Assembly (NCBI GenBank): GCA_963738185.1
Contig: CAVTVA010000003.1
Coordinates: forward strand, 2,418,001 to 2,482,000
DNA from: AP-15 sp963738185
GTDB taxonomy: Bacteria; Pseudomonadota; Alphaproteobacteria; ATCC43930; CGMCC-115725
Direction: 5' to 3'
Length of the DNA stretch: 64,000 nt
The notes beneath the pieces were generated by a model that was given only the letters and a program-made list of their open reading frames with translations, made no database searches and was not told where the DNA came from. How positions within the stretch are numbered: the stretch's first letter is position 1; every line of letters begins with the position of its first letter. Of the stretch, positions 11,171 through 19,748 are shown piece after piece. The translations under genes were made by a program, and so were the position numbers.

Positions 11171-11995
11171 CTAGAGGAAATCGCGCACCCGTTCGATCTC
11201 TGCGAGATTGCCATAATGGGAGACCAGCAGCACCTCGTCGAAGCCCAGCTGCTCCATCCGCTTCAACCGGCGGCGCGCCTCGTCCGGCGGACAGACCAGA
11301 TGAACATCGCTGGCCGCGGCGAGCTCGGCGGATTCGGGCCGGTTGGCGAGATCGACGCCGACATTGGCCAAGACGGCGTTGGTGCCGCCGGCCTCGCGGT
11401 AGATGCGCATGCCGAATTCGAGATCGTCCCAGCTGCTGAACCGGCCGGAGGGCGTCCAGCCCTGGCATTCCTTGGCGGCATAGGTGATCCAGCGCGGGCT
11501 GCGCCAGGCGCCCATCAGGATCGGTGGCCCGCCCTCGCAGCCGGGCCACGGCGACAAGGTCCCGCCATTGACGGGTTCGCCGCGCCACACCTGGTGCATG
11601 GTCGCCAGCGAATTGCGCAAAGTGCGGAAGCGGTGGTCGTAATCGAGGCCGAGCAATTCGAAATCGGCCCGCGTCGAGCCGCTGCCGACGCCGAGGCGCA
11701 GCCTTCCGCCGGCCAAGGCCTGGACTGACTGCACCCGGTGGGCGAGCTCGACCGGGTGGCGCAGCGACACCTGCAACACCCCAATGCCCAGCTCGACGCG
11801 CTGGGTCACGGCCGCGAGCGCCGCGAGCGCCGTCAGCGGATCGAGGGTCGGCCGGCCGCGGCCCATCGAATCGCCGACCCAGATCCCCGGAAACCCGCTC
11901 GCCTCGATGCGGCGGGCATAATCGGCCATTCGGCCCATCAGCCCGGTGTGAGAGCCGGCATCGGGGCTCAGACGGATCATTGCGCTAACTCTCAC
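11171..11995 (-). CDS. LLM class flavin/F420-dependent oxidoreductase
   Basis: About 274 residues of the bacterial luciferase-like TIM barrel, using reduced FMN or F420. Visible features are the N-terminal strand, WVGDSMGRGRPTLDPLTALAALAAVT, LGIGVLQVSLRHPVELAHRVQSVQALAGGRLRLGVG and the GAWRSPRW segment. The start is set at GTG 11995 because AAGGGGAAG lies six bases upstream; ATG 11980 is the alternative. The substrate is unknown. It points towards the small exported protein genes but is separated from them by 148 bp. Confidence 0.8.
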   Translation of the reverse strand: MRVSAMIRLSPDAGSHTGLMGRMADYARRIEASGFPGIWVGDSMGRGRPTLDPLTALAALAAVTQRVELGIGVLQVSLRHPVELAHRVQSVQALAGGRLRLGVGSGSTRADFELLGLDYDHRFRTLRNSLATMHQVWRGEPVNGGTLSPWPGCEGGPPILMGAWRSPRWITYAAKECQGWTPSGRFSSWDDLEFGMRIYREAGGTNAVLANVGVDLANRPESAELAAASDVHLVCPPDEARRRLKRMEQLGFDEVLLVSHYGNLAEIERVRDFL

Positions 11996-12185
11996 GAGCT
12001 TCCCCTTTGGTGGATGACCATGGCGCAAGCATGCCGCATCTCGGACGCCGGCGCCACCGATCGCGTGGCCCCGCCCGCCTCACGCCGTGCAATCCAGCGC
12101 TGCGCGCGATGCGGCGCGATGCCGACGGTCGAGCGGCCAGGATTTTCGTGCTATTCTCGGGTCGGCTGGATCAGGGAGGATGGCG

Positions 12186-12773
12186 ATGGATACGATCGAG
12201 GCTGCGACGCGGTCGGCCGGGAAGAAGCTGTTGTCTCGGCTGCCCTCGCGACTGCACCACAATGCCTTTGTGGTCAAGGACCACGAGGCGAACCGCCGGT
12301 TCTTTGAGGATCTGCTCGGCATCCCGCTGGCGGCGACCTGGTGCGAGAAGAATTTCAGCGCCGAATTGCAGCGCGAGGTCGAGTTCTGCCACACCTTTTT
12401 CGCGATGGCGGATGGCGGCGCGCTGGCCTTCTTCCAGTTCGCCGACCCCGAGCTCTACGCGATGACCCAGGCCGAGAAGCCGGCCAAGATCGGCCGCTAC
12501 GGCCACATCGCCTTCAAAGCGGAGCCGCAGACCTACGAGGAGCTGAAGCAGCGGCTCGATGCGGCCGGTGAGAAATACCGCGAGACCAATCACGGGTATT
12601 GCAAATCGATCTATGTCGCCTCGCCGGACGGGCTGATCGTCGAGTTCACCCAGGACCCCGACGACGTGGCCGAGATCGATGCCGTGCGCCGCGCCGACGC
12701 GCACAGCGAGCTCGCCCGCTGGCTCGCCGGCGACCATCACACCAACAACGACCTGCGCGGCCGCCATCTCTGA
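12186..12773 (+). CDS. VOC family protein (glyoxalase/extradiol dioxygenase fold)
   Basis: 195 residues. The VOC beta-alpha-beta-beta-beta units run from RLHHNAFVVKD to DGLIVEFTQD, with candidate metal ligands His in LHHNAFVV, His in GRYGHIAF and Glu in LIVEF. GGGAGG seven bases upstream favours ATG 12186 over 12180. The extended C-terminus (SELARWLAGDHHTNNDLRGRHL) is typical of one alphaproteobacterial subgroup. The reaction is unknown: dioxygenase, isomerase or lyase are all possible. Confidence 0.82.
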   Translation: MDTIEAATRSAGKKLLSRLPSRLHHNAFVVKDHEANRRFFEDLLGIPLAATWCEKNFSAELQREVEFCHTFFAMADGGALAFFQFADPELYAMTQAEKPAKIGRYGHIAFKAEPQTYEELKQRLDAAGEKYRETNHGYCKSIYVASPDGLIVEFTQDPDDVAEIDAVRRADAHSELARWLAGDHHTNNDLRGRHL

Positions 12774-12782
12774 CCGCCCCGA

Positions 12783-12805
12783 GCCCTCTCCGGATGGGTG
12801 AGGGC
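12783..12805. terminator. Weak hairpin between convergent genes
   Basis: GCCCTC (12783-12788) pairs with GAGGGC (12800-12805) across an 11-base loop, between the ends of the VOC gene and the convergent M20 gene. There is no clear T tract, so this is at most a weak terminator. Confidence 0.25.
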
Positions 12806-12887
12806 CGGTCCCCGAACACCACGCAACAGCGGTCATTCCGGCGGGCGCGGCCGTGCCGGTCGTGGGTCAGCCGGCCCGCACCGGTTA

Positions 12888-14121
12888 TCAGCCCGGCGGG
12901 CGCTCCGTCAGAAATCGGTGGGCGATCGCGGCGTGCATCGCGATCCCGACCGCCATCGCATCTTCGTTGAGGATCATGCGGTTGGAATGACACGACGCGA
13001 CATGATCGTGGTCCTCGCGCCCCGCCGGCAAGACGCCGAGGAACATCATGCAGCCCGGCATCCGCTGCAGCACGTAGGAGAAATCCTCGGCTCCCATGAA
13101 GGGCGCCGGCAGGTTGATGTAGTTGTCCGGGCCGACCAGCTCGGTCGCGACGCCGCGCGCAAAATCGACAAACCCCGGATCGTTGACCGTCACCGGATAG
13201 CCGCGCCTGATTTCGACCTGGGCCTCGCAGAGATGCGCCGCGGCGATATTCGTCGCAATCCGCCGGATGCCCTGATGCGCGGTCTCGCGCGCGGCCTCGG
13301 AGGTTGTCCGCAGGGTGCCGAGCATCTCCACCGTCTCCGGGATGATGTTGCTGGCGGTGCCGCCGGCGATCTTGCCGCAGGTCAAGACGATCGGATCGAA
13401 GACATTGGTTCGGCGGGTGACCATCGCGTGGAGCGCCACCCCGATCTCGCAGGCCACCGGCACCGGGTCGACCGCCAAATGCGGCATCGAGGCGTGGCCG
13501 CCGCGCCCCTTGACCCGGATCGTCCAGGTATCGACCGCGGCCAACAGCGGGCCCGGCCTGCCGGCGATCGCGCCGGCCTTGAAGTTGGGAAAGATGTGCA
13601 GCGCAAAGGCGGCGTCGGGCTTGGGATCGGTGTCGAGCAGGCCATCCTCGATCATGTGCCGGGCGCCGGCATGCCCCTCCTCGCCCGGCTGGAACATGAA
13701 TTTGACGGTGCCGGGCAGCTCGTCGCGATGGCGATGCAGCAGGTGAACTGCCTGCACCAGCATCGCGGTGTGCAGAATCATGGCCGCAGGCATGCATGCG
13801 GCCGGGGATCTCGCTGGCGAAATCGAGCCCGGTCTCCTCCGGCATCGGCAAGGCGTCCATGTCGCCGCGCAACAGGATCGTGCGGCCGCTCTGCGAGCCA
13901 GGCTGGGTCCCGCCCAACGAAACCACCAGACCGGATGTCGACTTCCCGCGAACGATCTCGACATCGAGGCCGCGCAACCCGTCGAGCACCGCCTCGGTGG
14001 TCAGCGGCAGATCGAGCCCGAGCTCGGGCTTGGCATGAATGCGCCGGCGCAACGCGACCGCGGCCGGCAAGAGTTCCCGGGCTTCGTCGAGAAAGCGGTT
14101 CAGGGTCGGCAAGTCGACCAT
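12888..14121 (-). pseudogene. M20 family amidohydrolase/peptidase, one frameshift
   Basis: The conceptual protein is ~410 residues, normal for M20D (hippurate hydrolase/IAA-amino acid hydrolase type). The 5' part runs from ATG 14121 (GGAAGGA upstream) to RMHACGHDS, and the rest continues in another frame from HTAMLVQAVHLL through the QPGEEG, GGHASMPH, NIIPETVEMLGTLRT, GAEDFSYVLQ and FLGVLPAG motifs. The break is at ~13774-13776, where one extra base in GATTCTGCACACC turns the expected D-S-H-T into D-S-A-H. Removing it restores the metal motif GHDSHTAM. Both halves are otherwise fully conserved, so sequencing error is as likely as true inactivation. The intact enzyme would hydrolyse N-acyl amino acids. 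Confidence 0.85.
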
Positions 14122-14176
14122 TTTTCTCAGTCCTTCCAAAAAAATTGACGAACCAGCGAGCAGCACGGCCCGGCCG

Positions 14177-15607
14177 TCACTGCCCTGCCCGGCGCTTATC
14201 GAGGTTAGGCGGGGTTCGGCAGGGCACATTTTCTTTGAGACGAACGAGATCGTCATAGAGCTGGCGGATGAAATCGACAAAAATCGGCTCCTCGATATCG
14301 CTGTGGCCCTCGATCATCGATTGGTCGGTGGCAACAATCCAGAATGGGTCGTTGGGGTCGAATTTTGAATTCGCGGTCAGCACCGCGCCGGTCCGGTACC
14401 GACGCTGCCAGCCGGGCTTCAGATAGCCGTGGACGCGTTCCTCGGTATTAAATCGCTTGAAGTCCACGCATTCCTGGTCGACATCGATAGGCGGCGGCTG
14501 CGGGTCCTGGTCCGCCTGCGCCATCGGGCCCTTCAGGCGATGGGTCCAGAACGGCGGATAATGGCCGAGGGACGACATCGCCTCGCGCCGCTCGCCATCG
14601 CTGGTAAAGCTCTCGAACGTCGTGTTGACGAGGCGGCCGGCGGGAAAGGCGATGCCGGTTGCCCAATCGGCGTCCGAGGTCACCTCGACGAACACCGGGT
14701 TCTGGTTCGGCGCGAAGCCCTCCGGGCCGCGGCGATTCTCTATCAACTCGCGGATCGGCTCAAACCGCATCGCCTCGATCGCCGGGTTAACGAGGACCAA
14801 GAGATCGCCATATCCGGCGATCTCGCCGCTCTCTGCTTGACTGGCCGGCGCCGGCGCGGACGCCAAGGATCGGGCAAATGGCGCCATCTCGGTCTGAACC
14901 GCCCGGTCGATAAAATATTGCGAGAGGGCGGTATAGACAATCAGCCCGCCAAAGCTGTGCCCGATCGTGACCAACCGAGTGTTGCGGTGATCCTGATGGC
15001 CGGGCCAGGAGGCCGCATCGACCGCATCGCGCAACGCCTTCGCTCTCGCCAGAACCTCGCGCACCGCCCCCTCGGCGACGCGATGGGCGGCGGCCATGCG
15101 CGTCCAAAAGGTCAGGTCTTCCGAGATTTCTCCAGCGTCGGCCGAAAGCCCGCGCCACCCGATATAGATCCCGACCACCTTTCGCGCCGGCCAGTAAATC
15201 GGGGCCCGTTGCAATTCCATGACCGCCATCTGCTGCAGGAGATGGCGAAACGCGAGGACGTTGGTATCGCTCGGCGCATCGTTGTGCTTCCAGCCATGGA
15301 CGAAGATGACGATCGACAGGTCCTGATACCTGGCCTCCTGTTCGATTCGGTTGAAAAGCGCCGGGATCTGATCGCGGATATACGGTCTTCCCTGATCGTC
15401 GACCTCGACAAAGCCGAGCAGGAACGATCGGCCGGGATAGTTCTGCAGCCGATCTTCTTCGAGCGAGGAGGCGCCGCAGCCCCCGCCGGCGCCGTTCGAT
15501 TGCGCCACGCACGCGTTCGCCTGATCGCGGAACGGGGCGTTCGGCTGACACCCCGATGCGCTGAGCGCGAGCACGCTCAGAAGGCAGCAGACTGTCCGAA
15601 GCCGCAT
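14177..15607 (-). CDS. Lipoprotein with alpha/beta-hydrolase (esterase/lipase-like) domain
   Basis: 476 residues. A lipoprotein signal peptide ends in the lipobox SASGC (Cys20), so the protein should be membrane-anchored in the periplasm or outer membrane. VIFVHGWKHND is a hydrolase oxyanion strand, and GHSFGG at ~240 holds the nucleophile Ser. Possible Asp and His partners lie further on but are not certain. It resembles large alpha/beta-hydrolase proteins described only as hypothetical in proteobacteria. Codon use matches its neighbours. The substrate is unknown; an ester or lipid is a guess. Confidence 0.7.
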   Translation of the reverse strand: MRLRTVCCLLSVLALSASGCQPNAPFRDQANACVAQSNGAGGGCGASSLEEDRLQNYPGRSFLLGFVEVDDQGRPYIRDQIPALFNRIEQEARYQDLSIVIFVHGWKHNDAPSDTNVLAFRHLLQQMAVMELQRAPIYWPARKVVGIYIGWRGLSADAGEISEDLTFWTRMAAAHRVAEGAVREVLARAKALRDAVDAASWPGHQDHRNTRLVTIGHSFGGLIVYTALSQYFIDRAVQTEMAPFARSLASAPAPASQAESGEIAGYGDLLVLVNPAIEAMRFEPIRELIENRRGPEGFAPNQNPVFVEVTSDADWATGIAFPAGRLVNTTFESFTSDGERREAMSSLGHYPPFWTHRLKGPMAQADQDPQPPPIDVDQECVDFKRFNTEERVHGYLKPGWQRRYRTGAVLTANSKFDPNDPFWIVATDQSMIEGHSDIEEPIFVDFIRQLYDDLVRLKENVPCRTPPNLDKRRAGQ

Positions 15608-15977
15608 ATGGACTTTATCGGTTCAGAAGATCGCAGAGCAGGGCACGTCAACTTCTGCATGAGCATCTGTCAATATGCCTATTGGTAGGGAATTTCAGCA
15701 ATGAAATTTCCGGCCAATTATCCTCTCCACCTGAGCCTCTATCAGACGCTTCTTTGTACGATCGCACAATGTGCTTGTTCGGCGGCTTTCATGCGCCGCC
15801 ATTTCCCGGGTTGCTACAGCGCGCCGCTACTGCGAGATCGGCTCTCGGGGTCGCGGGCGATACGGCAGCCGATCGACTTGACCTGCCAGTCCGCGGCGCG
15901 CCACCGGACCAGCCGCCAGGCGTCAGGCCTGCACCGCGAGCCATAATTAAGGCATGGCAGCCAAGTTCCCGCCCTCG
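15608..15977. other. Non-coding stretch of 370 bases
   Basis: No convincing gene is present. The region is locally AT-rich around 15640-15760. It contains a near-perfect inverted repeat at 15689-15711 (GGAATTTCA / TGAAATTTCC, one extra T), 82 bp upstream of the start of the lipoprotein gene, which could be a regulatory site. Open frames here lack ribosome sites and family similarity. Confidence 0.4.
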
Positions 15978-16181
15978 TTAATATCCTTCCCGCTCCATAC
16001 GCTTGCGCATCGCCTTGCGGTGTCGGCGGATTGCCTCGGCTGCCTCGCGGGCGCGGCGTTCCGATGGCTTCTCGTAGGCCCGCCGCCGTTTCATCTCGCG
16101 GAAAACCCCTTCGCGCTGCATCTTTTTCTTCAATACCCGCAGCGCCGAATTAACATCATTGTCTCGTACAAACACTTGCAT
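15978..16181 (-). CDS. rpsU: 30S ribosomal protein S21
   Basis: 67 residues, the normal alphaproteobacterial length. It begins MQVFVRDNDVNSALRVLKKK and has the basic REMKRRRAYEKPSERR core and Arg/Lys-rich tail. S21 binds the platform of the 30S subunit near the anti-Shine-Dalgarno region. GGAAGAG precedes the ATG. It is a single gene here, not linked to dnaG or rpoD, and follows three small open frames on the same strand. Confidence 0.97.
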   Translation of the reverse strand: MQVFVRDNDVNSALRVLKKKMQREGVFREMKRRRAYEKPSERRAREAAEAIRRHRKAMRKRMEREGY

Positions 16182-16315
16182 CGGCTACTCTTCCGTTGGA
16201 TTCGTTTTTGGCGCCCGTGTCAGATACACCAGCGCTCCGGCAGCGGCCGAGGCGACAGGGCGCCGCGATACCGACGCTGCCCTTTTCGCCCGGTTCCGCT
16301 CGCCCGGTTCCGCGG

Positions 16316-16504
16316 CTAGAGCTTGCCCATTCCCGGAACGAGCCATGGCCGGTGCGGTTGCCGGTCGAGTGTTTTCTCGCCCAGCAGGTCATCCGCAGCC
16401 ATCCCGACGGCGCTCTCATTACGAGCGTTGTCGAGCTTTGCTGGCTGATGGGCTTCCGCCCATTTTCTGAAACCGCTGATCTTGCTGTTTATCGAAATGC
16501 CCAT
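16316..16504 (-). CDS. Small hypothetical protein (62 aa)
   Basis: Starts at an ATG with CACAGGAGCACGGTG upstream, a good ribosome site at seven-base spacing. The product MGISINSKISGFRKWAEAHQ... is soluble, mixed-charge, and without a signal or recognisable domain. It lies between the 28-residue miniprotein gene and rpsU on the same strand, 28 bp after the former. Support rests on the ribosome site and position only. Confidence 0.4.
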   Translation of the reverse strand: MGISINSKISGFRKWAEAHQPAKLDNARNESAVGMAADDLLGEKTLDRQPHRPWLVPGMGKL

Positions 16505-16532
16505 CACCGTGCTCCTGTGCAAATTTCGAGCG

Positions 16533-16619
16533 TTAGAGTGCGTTGTAGGCAGCAAACGCCATGACCATCAGAACGACAAAAACGGGAACAACCAGAGGGG
16601 GAACAAACCAGGCTCTCAT
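16533..16619 (-). CDS. 28-residue single-pass membrane miniprotein
   Basis: The frame begins MRAWFVPPLVVPVFVVLMVM and ends AAYNAL. It is almost entirely one transmembrane helix after a short Arg/Trp N-terminus with a Pro-Pro pair. Its ATG overlaps the TGA of the SEL1-like gene (ATGA), and GAAGGG lies upstream inside that gene, so translation should be coupled. Small hydrophobic proteins of this build often act as membrane subunits or regulators. A specific role cannot be assigned. Confidence 0.5.
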   Translation of the reverse strand: MRAWFVPPLVVPVFVVLMVMAFAAYNAL

Positions 16620-17050
16620 TGCGCTTGCCCTTCGCCCGGCTGTGGGATTTTCTCGGGAGCCCGCGCCCGCCAGAGACGCGCCAGGCCTTTCGCTCTGGTG
16701 CGCTGCGCCTCGGTCAGCCGGGCGGCGACCCGCTGGTACCCGGATCGCGCTTGCTCGCGGTGGATGCCGAGCGAAGTCGCGGACGCCAGCAGGAACCAGG
16801 CACACGCGTTTACATAGTTCCCCGACGCATTGGGGCCAGCGGCATAGAGCTCGGCAAGCCTCTTCTGAGCGCGCGGCAGACCTTGCTCGGCAGCTGCCAG
16901 CAGCCACTTGATCGCCGCCACTCGGTCGCCTTCGACGGCGTACCCGTTATCGTCGAAGCGGCGGTCGCAGAAGACGCCGAGATTGAACTGCGCCTCGGCC
17001 TCACCGCTTTCGGCGGCAATCCGCAGGTGTCTCATCGTGCCGGTATCCAT
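16616..17050 (-). CDS. SEL1-like repeat protein
   Basis: 144 residues of alpha-helical SEL1/TPR-like repeats (EAEAQFNLGVFCD, ...AIKWLLAAAEQGLPRAQKRLAELYA, ...ACAWFLLASA). Such repeats form scaffolds for protein contacts. No signal peptide is visible. AGGGAGCGGCG precedes the ATG. The stop codon overlaps the start of the membrane miniprotein, which makes the two products likely partners. Confidence 0.75.
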   Translation of the reverse strand: MDTGTMRHLRIAAESGEAEAQFNLGVFCDRRFDDNGYAVEGDRVAAIKWLLAAAEQGLPRAQKRLAELYAAGPNASGNYVNACAWFLLASATSLGIHREQARSGYQRVAARLTEAQRTRAKGLARLWRARAPEKIPQPGEGQAQ

Positions 17051-17931
17051 CGCCGCTCCCTAGCCCTAGAGGAAATCCCATGCACCAAACCGGTGCGCAT
17101 CGCCGTTCCTCGGCCCTAAAAAGCCGGCGGCGCTCGCCCGCCGACAATGCCCGCCTCAGAGAGCCGCTTCGCCCATGCCTGCGCTCGGCATTGGTCGAGG
17201 CTTTCTTCGAGCGGCCTTTCAGGTCTGCACGCGATCCTGCGTGCACGAAATGTCATCAACTCTCCTTGGATCGGAGTGTGCAGCCGACTGCCGGCCGCCA
17301 GCCCTGGATTTTTTAGAAAGATCGTTGGAGCGTCAATATGGGTTTGACGCTGTTTCTTAAGTAGGAATTAATCCGGAATTTGCAATGGGTCTTTATTTTT
17401 TATATGATTATTGTCGAGCTATTGCCCCCCATCGCCGGATTTGCGCCAACGTGCGGCCCGCGTCAATCGCTCGAGCAGCGCTTGGCATCGCGAGGCGATC
17501 GATGCATCGGCCGGGCAGCCACGGGCGCGCCGAAGCTTGGCAATAAAAAGTCATTGAATAATGATCCGTTTACATGCCTGGTGCCAACATTAGGGTTACA
17601 GATAGTCCGACAAGATGCGCAGCGCTGGGTCGAAGAACTCGCGCCAGCGCTCTACGAAGCAAGCGATCCGGGCGGGGCGCCTTGGGTCAGGCACGGCCTG
17701 GTTCGCGAGCCGTGGCTCGAGCTGGCCCTAGCACAGGTTGCGCAATCCAATGAGCGCCCCCAGGTCGAAGCCACAGCCGGTATCAGCAGCGAGGCCAAAC
17801 CGTGATTAACGGATTGATGATTTAACCCTGCGCCGGCTTTTCGCGCGACGAACTCCAAATTGGGGGTTAGCCTTCGAGGAACTTGCGCAAGCATAGCTGG
17901 CGAGCGCCCGCATTGTCGAAAGGAGAAAGCC
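17051..17931. other. Poorly coding 880-base stretch with an AT-rich centre
   Basis: No gene can be supported with confidence. The best open frame (17380-17805, plus strand, 141 codons from a TTG) starts in an AT-rich patch (~17330-17420), has no ribosome site and matches nothing recognised, though its second half (WVEELAPALYEASDPGG...) has protein-like composition. The drop in GC compared with the flanks makes this either a regulatory region or the remains of a degraded or acquired gene. Confidence 0.35.
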
Positions 17932-18114
17932 ATGTCAGAAGGAAACAAAATTGCCGCCGCCTTGCTCGCCTGCGAAACCTCGCGTCAGCAGCAGGAAATG
18001 GTCAAGGCGGGGCCGGGGCGACCTCTCGCAGCCAGGGATGTTGCCGCCGAGCTGTGGGAGTATTTCCAAGGTTTTCTCGAGCGGCTTGAGCGGGATCACG
18101 GCCCGAGCGACTAA
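17932..18114 (+). CDS. Small hypothetical protein (60 aa)
   Basis: The ATG is preceded by AAAGGAGAAAGCC, one of the strongest ribosome sites in the window. The product (MSEGNKIAAALLACETSRQQ..., ending LERDHGPSD) is soluble and helical with an acidic tail, without Cys pairs or a signal. It stands alone between the poorly coding region and the MDR operon. The function is unknown. Confidence 0.55.
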   Translation: MSEGNKIAAALLACETSRQQQEMVKAGPGRPLAARDVAAELWEYFQGFLERLERDHGPSD

Positions 18115-18338
18115 TTGTCGGCGACAAACGTCGATCGGCTGAGCTGGGCGTTCAGATAAGTAGCGATCACGGTGCAGCGGACGATATCGCTCTCGTGGGC
18201 GGCTGCAACGATGCACCAGACGCTATCCGCCGCTTACGAATGCGCGATAGAGCGTCAGCCCGTGACGTGGCGTTCGAGCAAAAGTCCGAAGGCACCTCGA
18301 TCGGGGTCTTTGTCGGCTTGATGTGACCCTCGAACCGA

Positions 18339-19325
18339 TCAGAGCGGGCCGTTGGGCAGGACCAGCACCTTGCCATGCCGGCCGCCGCGCTGAGCGTGGA
18401 CGAGGGCCTCTCTGATATCGTCGATCGGGTAGGTGGCTTCGATCGGCGCCTTCAGCACGCCGTCGCGCAGCCTGGCGGCGAGATCGGCGTAGAGCGCGCG
18501 CACCTGGGCCGGCGTGCGCCGCTCGATGCCGTCGCTGAGCCCAAAGCCCTTGAGGCTGACGCGCCTACCCACGGCCGCGCGGCTGATCACCAGATCGGCG
18601 CCGCTCATCGAGCCGTAGCTGACTACCACGCCGGCATCGGCAACGCTGTCGGCGATGCGCTTGCACGCTTCGCCCGAGACCGCATCGATGCCGAGCCGGA
18701 TCGGCGCGCCACCGACGGCGCGATATGCCCGCTCGGCCAGATCGGGGCCATCGACCAGCACAATGTCGGCGCCGAGCGCCATCAGCTCCGGGGCCACATC
18801 GTCGCGGCGCACCACGTTGACCGTGCGCACGCCTTTGGCCTTTGCCAGCACGATCAGATGGCGGCCGACCGCTGAATTGGCGACGTCTTGAATGACCCAG
18901 TCGCCGGGCTGCAGCGCGACATGGTCTTCGAGCAGCAGCAATGCGGTCGCCGGGTTGATGCGCAGCATCGCCGCCTGCGCCAGATCGAGCCCGGCGGGCA
19001 GCGCGATTGCGTCCGCGGCCGGAAGCCGCCGGCGCTGCACCCAATTTTCGCGCTGCATGTGGATCACGAGGTCGCCCGGCCGGATATCCTCGACCCCGGC
19101 GCCGACCACCGCGACCCGGCCGACGCATTCGGCGCCGGGCGTGGCCGGCAAGGGCGGGCGCAGCCGGTAGTTGCCGCGGCAGAACGAGATGTCCGCCGGG
19201 TTGATCGGAAAGGCCAGCACGTCAAAGACGATCTCGCCTGGCCCCGGAGCCCCGACATCCGGCGCCTCGACGCAATGGGCGACCGCTTCCGGCGCGCCGT
19301 AATCGGCGATCTCGATTTTTTTCAT
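18339..19325 (-). CDS. MDR family zinc-independent oxidoreductase, enoyl reductase (MECR)-like
   Basis: 328 residues. It has the N-terminal GroES-like fold with FPINPADISFCRGNY and the nucleotide-binding segment GDWVIQDVANSAVGRHLIVLAKA, a pattern seen in 2-enoyl thioester reductases (MECR/ETR1) and related quinone reductases. The zinc ligands of alcohol dehydrogenases are absent. It is the last gene of the TetR operon, 35 bp after the ABM gene, and would reduce an activated double bond in a catabolic intermediate. Confidence 0.82.
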   Translation of the reverse strand: MKKIEIADYGAPEAVAHCVEAPDVGAPGPGEIVFDVLAFPINPADISFCRGNYRLRPPLPATPGAECVGRVAVVGAGVEDIRPGDLVIHMQRENWVQRRRLPAADAIALPAGLDLAQAAMLRINPATALLLLEDHVALQPGDWVIQDVANSAVGRHLIVLAKAKGVRTVNVVRRDDVAPELMALGADIVLVDGPDLAERAYRAVGGAPIRLGIDAVSGEACKRIADSVADAGVVVSYGSMSGADLVISRAAVGRRVSLKGFGLSDGIERRTPAQVRALYADLAARLRDGVLKAPIEATYPIDDIREALVHAQRGGRHGKVLVLPNGPL

Positions 19326-19360
19326 CGGCCCCTCCCGGTTTGCGCCGCGGCAATCGCGGC

Positions 19361-19651
19361 TCAGCGGGTGCGGTTATACTCGTAATCCTCGCGCTCGCCT
19401 TGGCCCGCCCGCAACCCCGAGGGCAGTGGCGGGCGCGTGGTGTTGACCTTGGCATGGACCTCGAGCGCGGCCTGGTCGGACCAGCGCTCGAGCAGCGCCA
19501 GCTTGTCGGGGTTGACAACGCTTTGAAACACCTCGAACTGCTCGCAGCCCGGTTCCTTCATGACCTCGGCGCAGCGCCCCTTGTATGCCTGCGCCAATTC
19601 GGCGCCCTTGCCCGGCGCCGCGCTGATCGTCACCACCAGCCTGACCGACAT
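19361..19651 (-). CDS. Antibiotic biosynthesis monooxygenase (ABM) domain protein
   Basis: 96 residues forming one ferredoxin-like ABM fold (RLVVTISAAPGKGAELAQAY; EPGCEQFEVFQSVVNPDKLALLERWSD; HAKVNTT). Family members are cofactor-free monooxygenases or small dimeric partners. GAGGGGAAATC precedes the ATG. It lies between the amidohydrolase and MDR genes in one operon. Confidence 0.85.
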   Translation of the reverse strand: MSVRLVVTISAAPGKGAELAQAYKGRCAEVMKEPGCEQFEVFQSVVNPDKLALLERWSDQAALEVHAKVNTTRPPLPSGLRAGQGEREDYEYNRTR

Positions 19652-19748
19652 GATTTCCCCTCCCGACGCATTGTCACCGCAGAAGACGGTCGGGCAGCGC
19701 CGAGGCCCAAACCCGGCGCTGCCCTCCCCGCCTCAATTCAGCCCGTCC

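Noticed and set aside
17380..17805. 141-codon open frame as a real gene
   Set aside because: TTG start, no ribosome site and no recognised domain; kept only as a note in the region entry.
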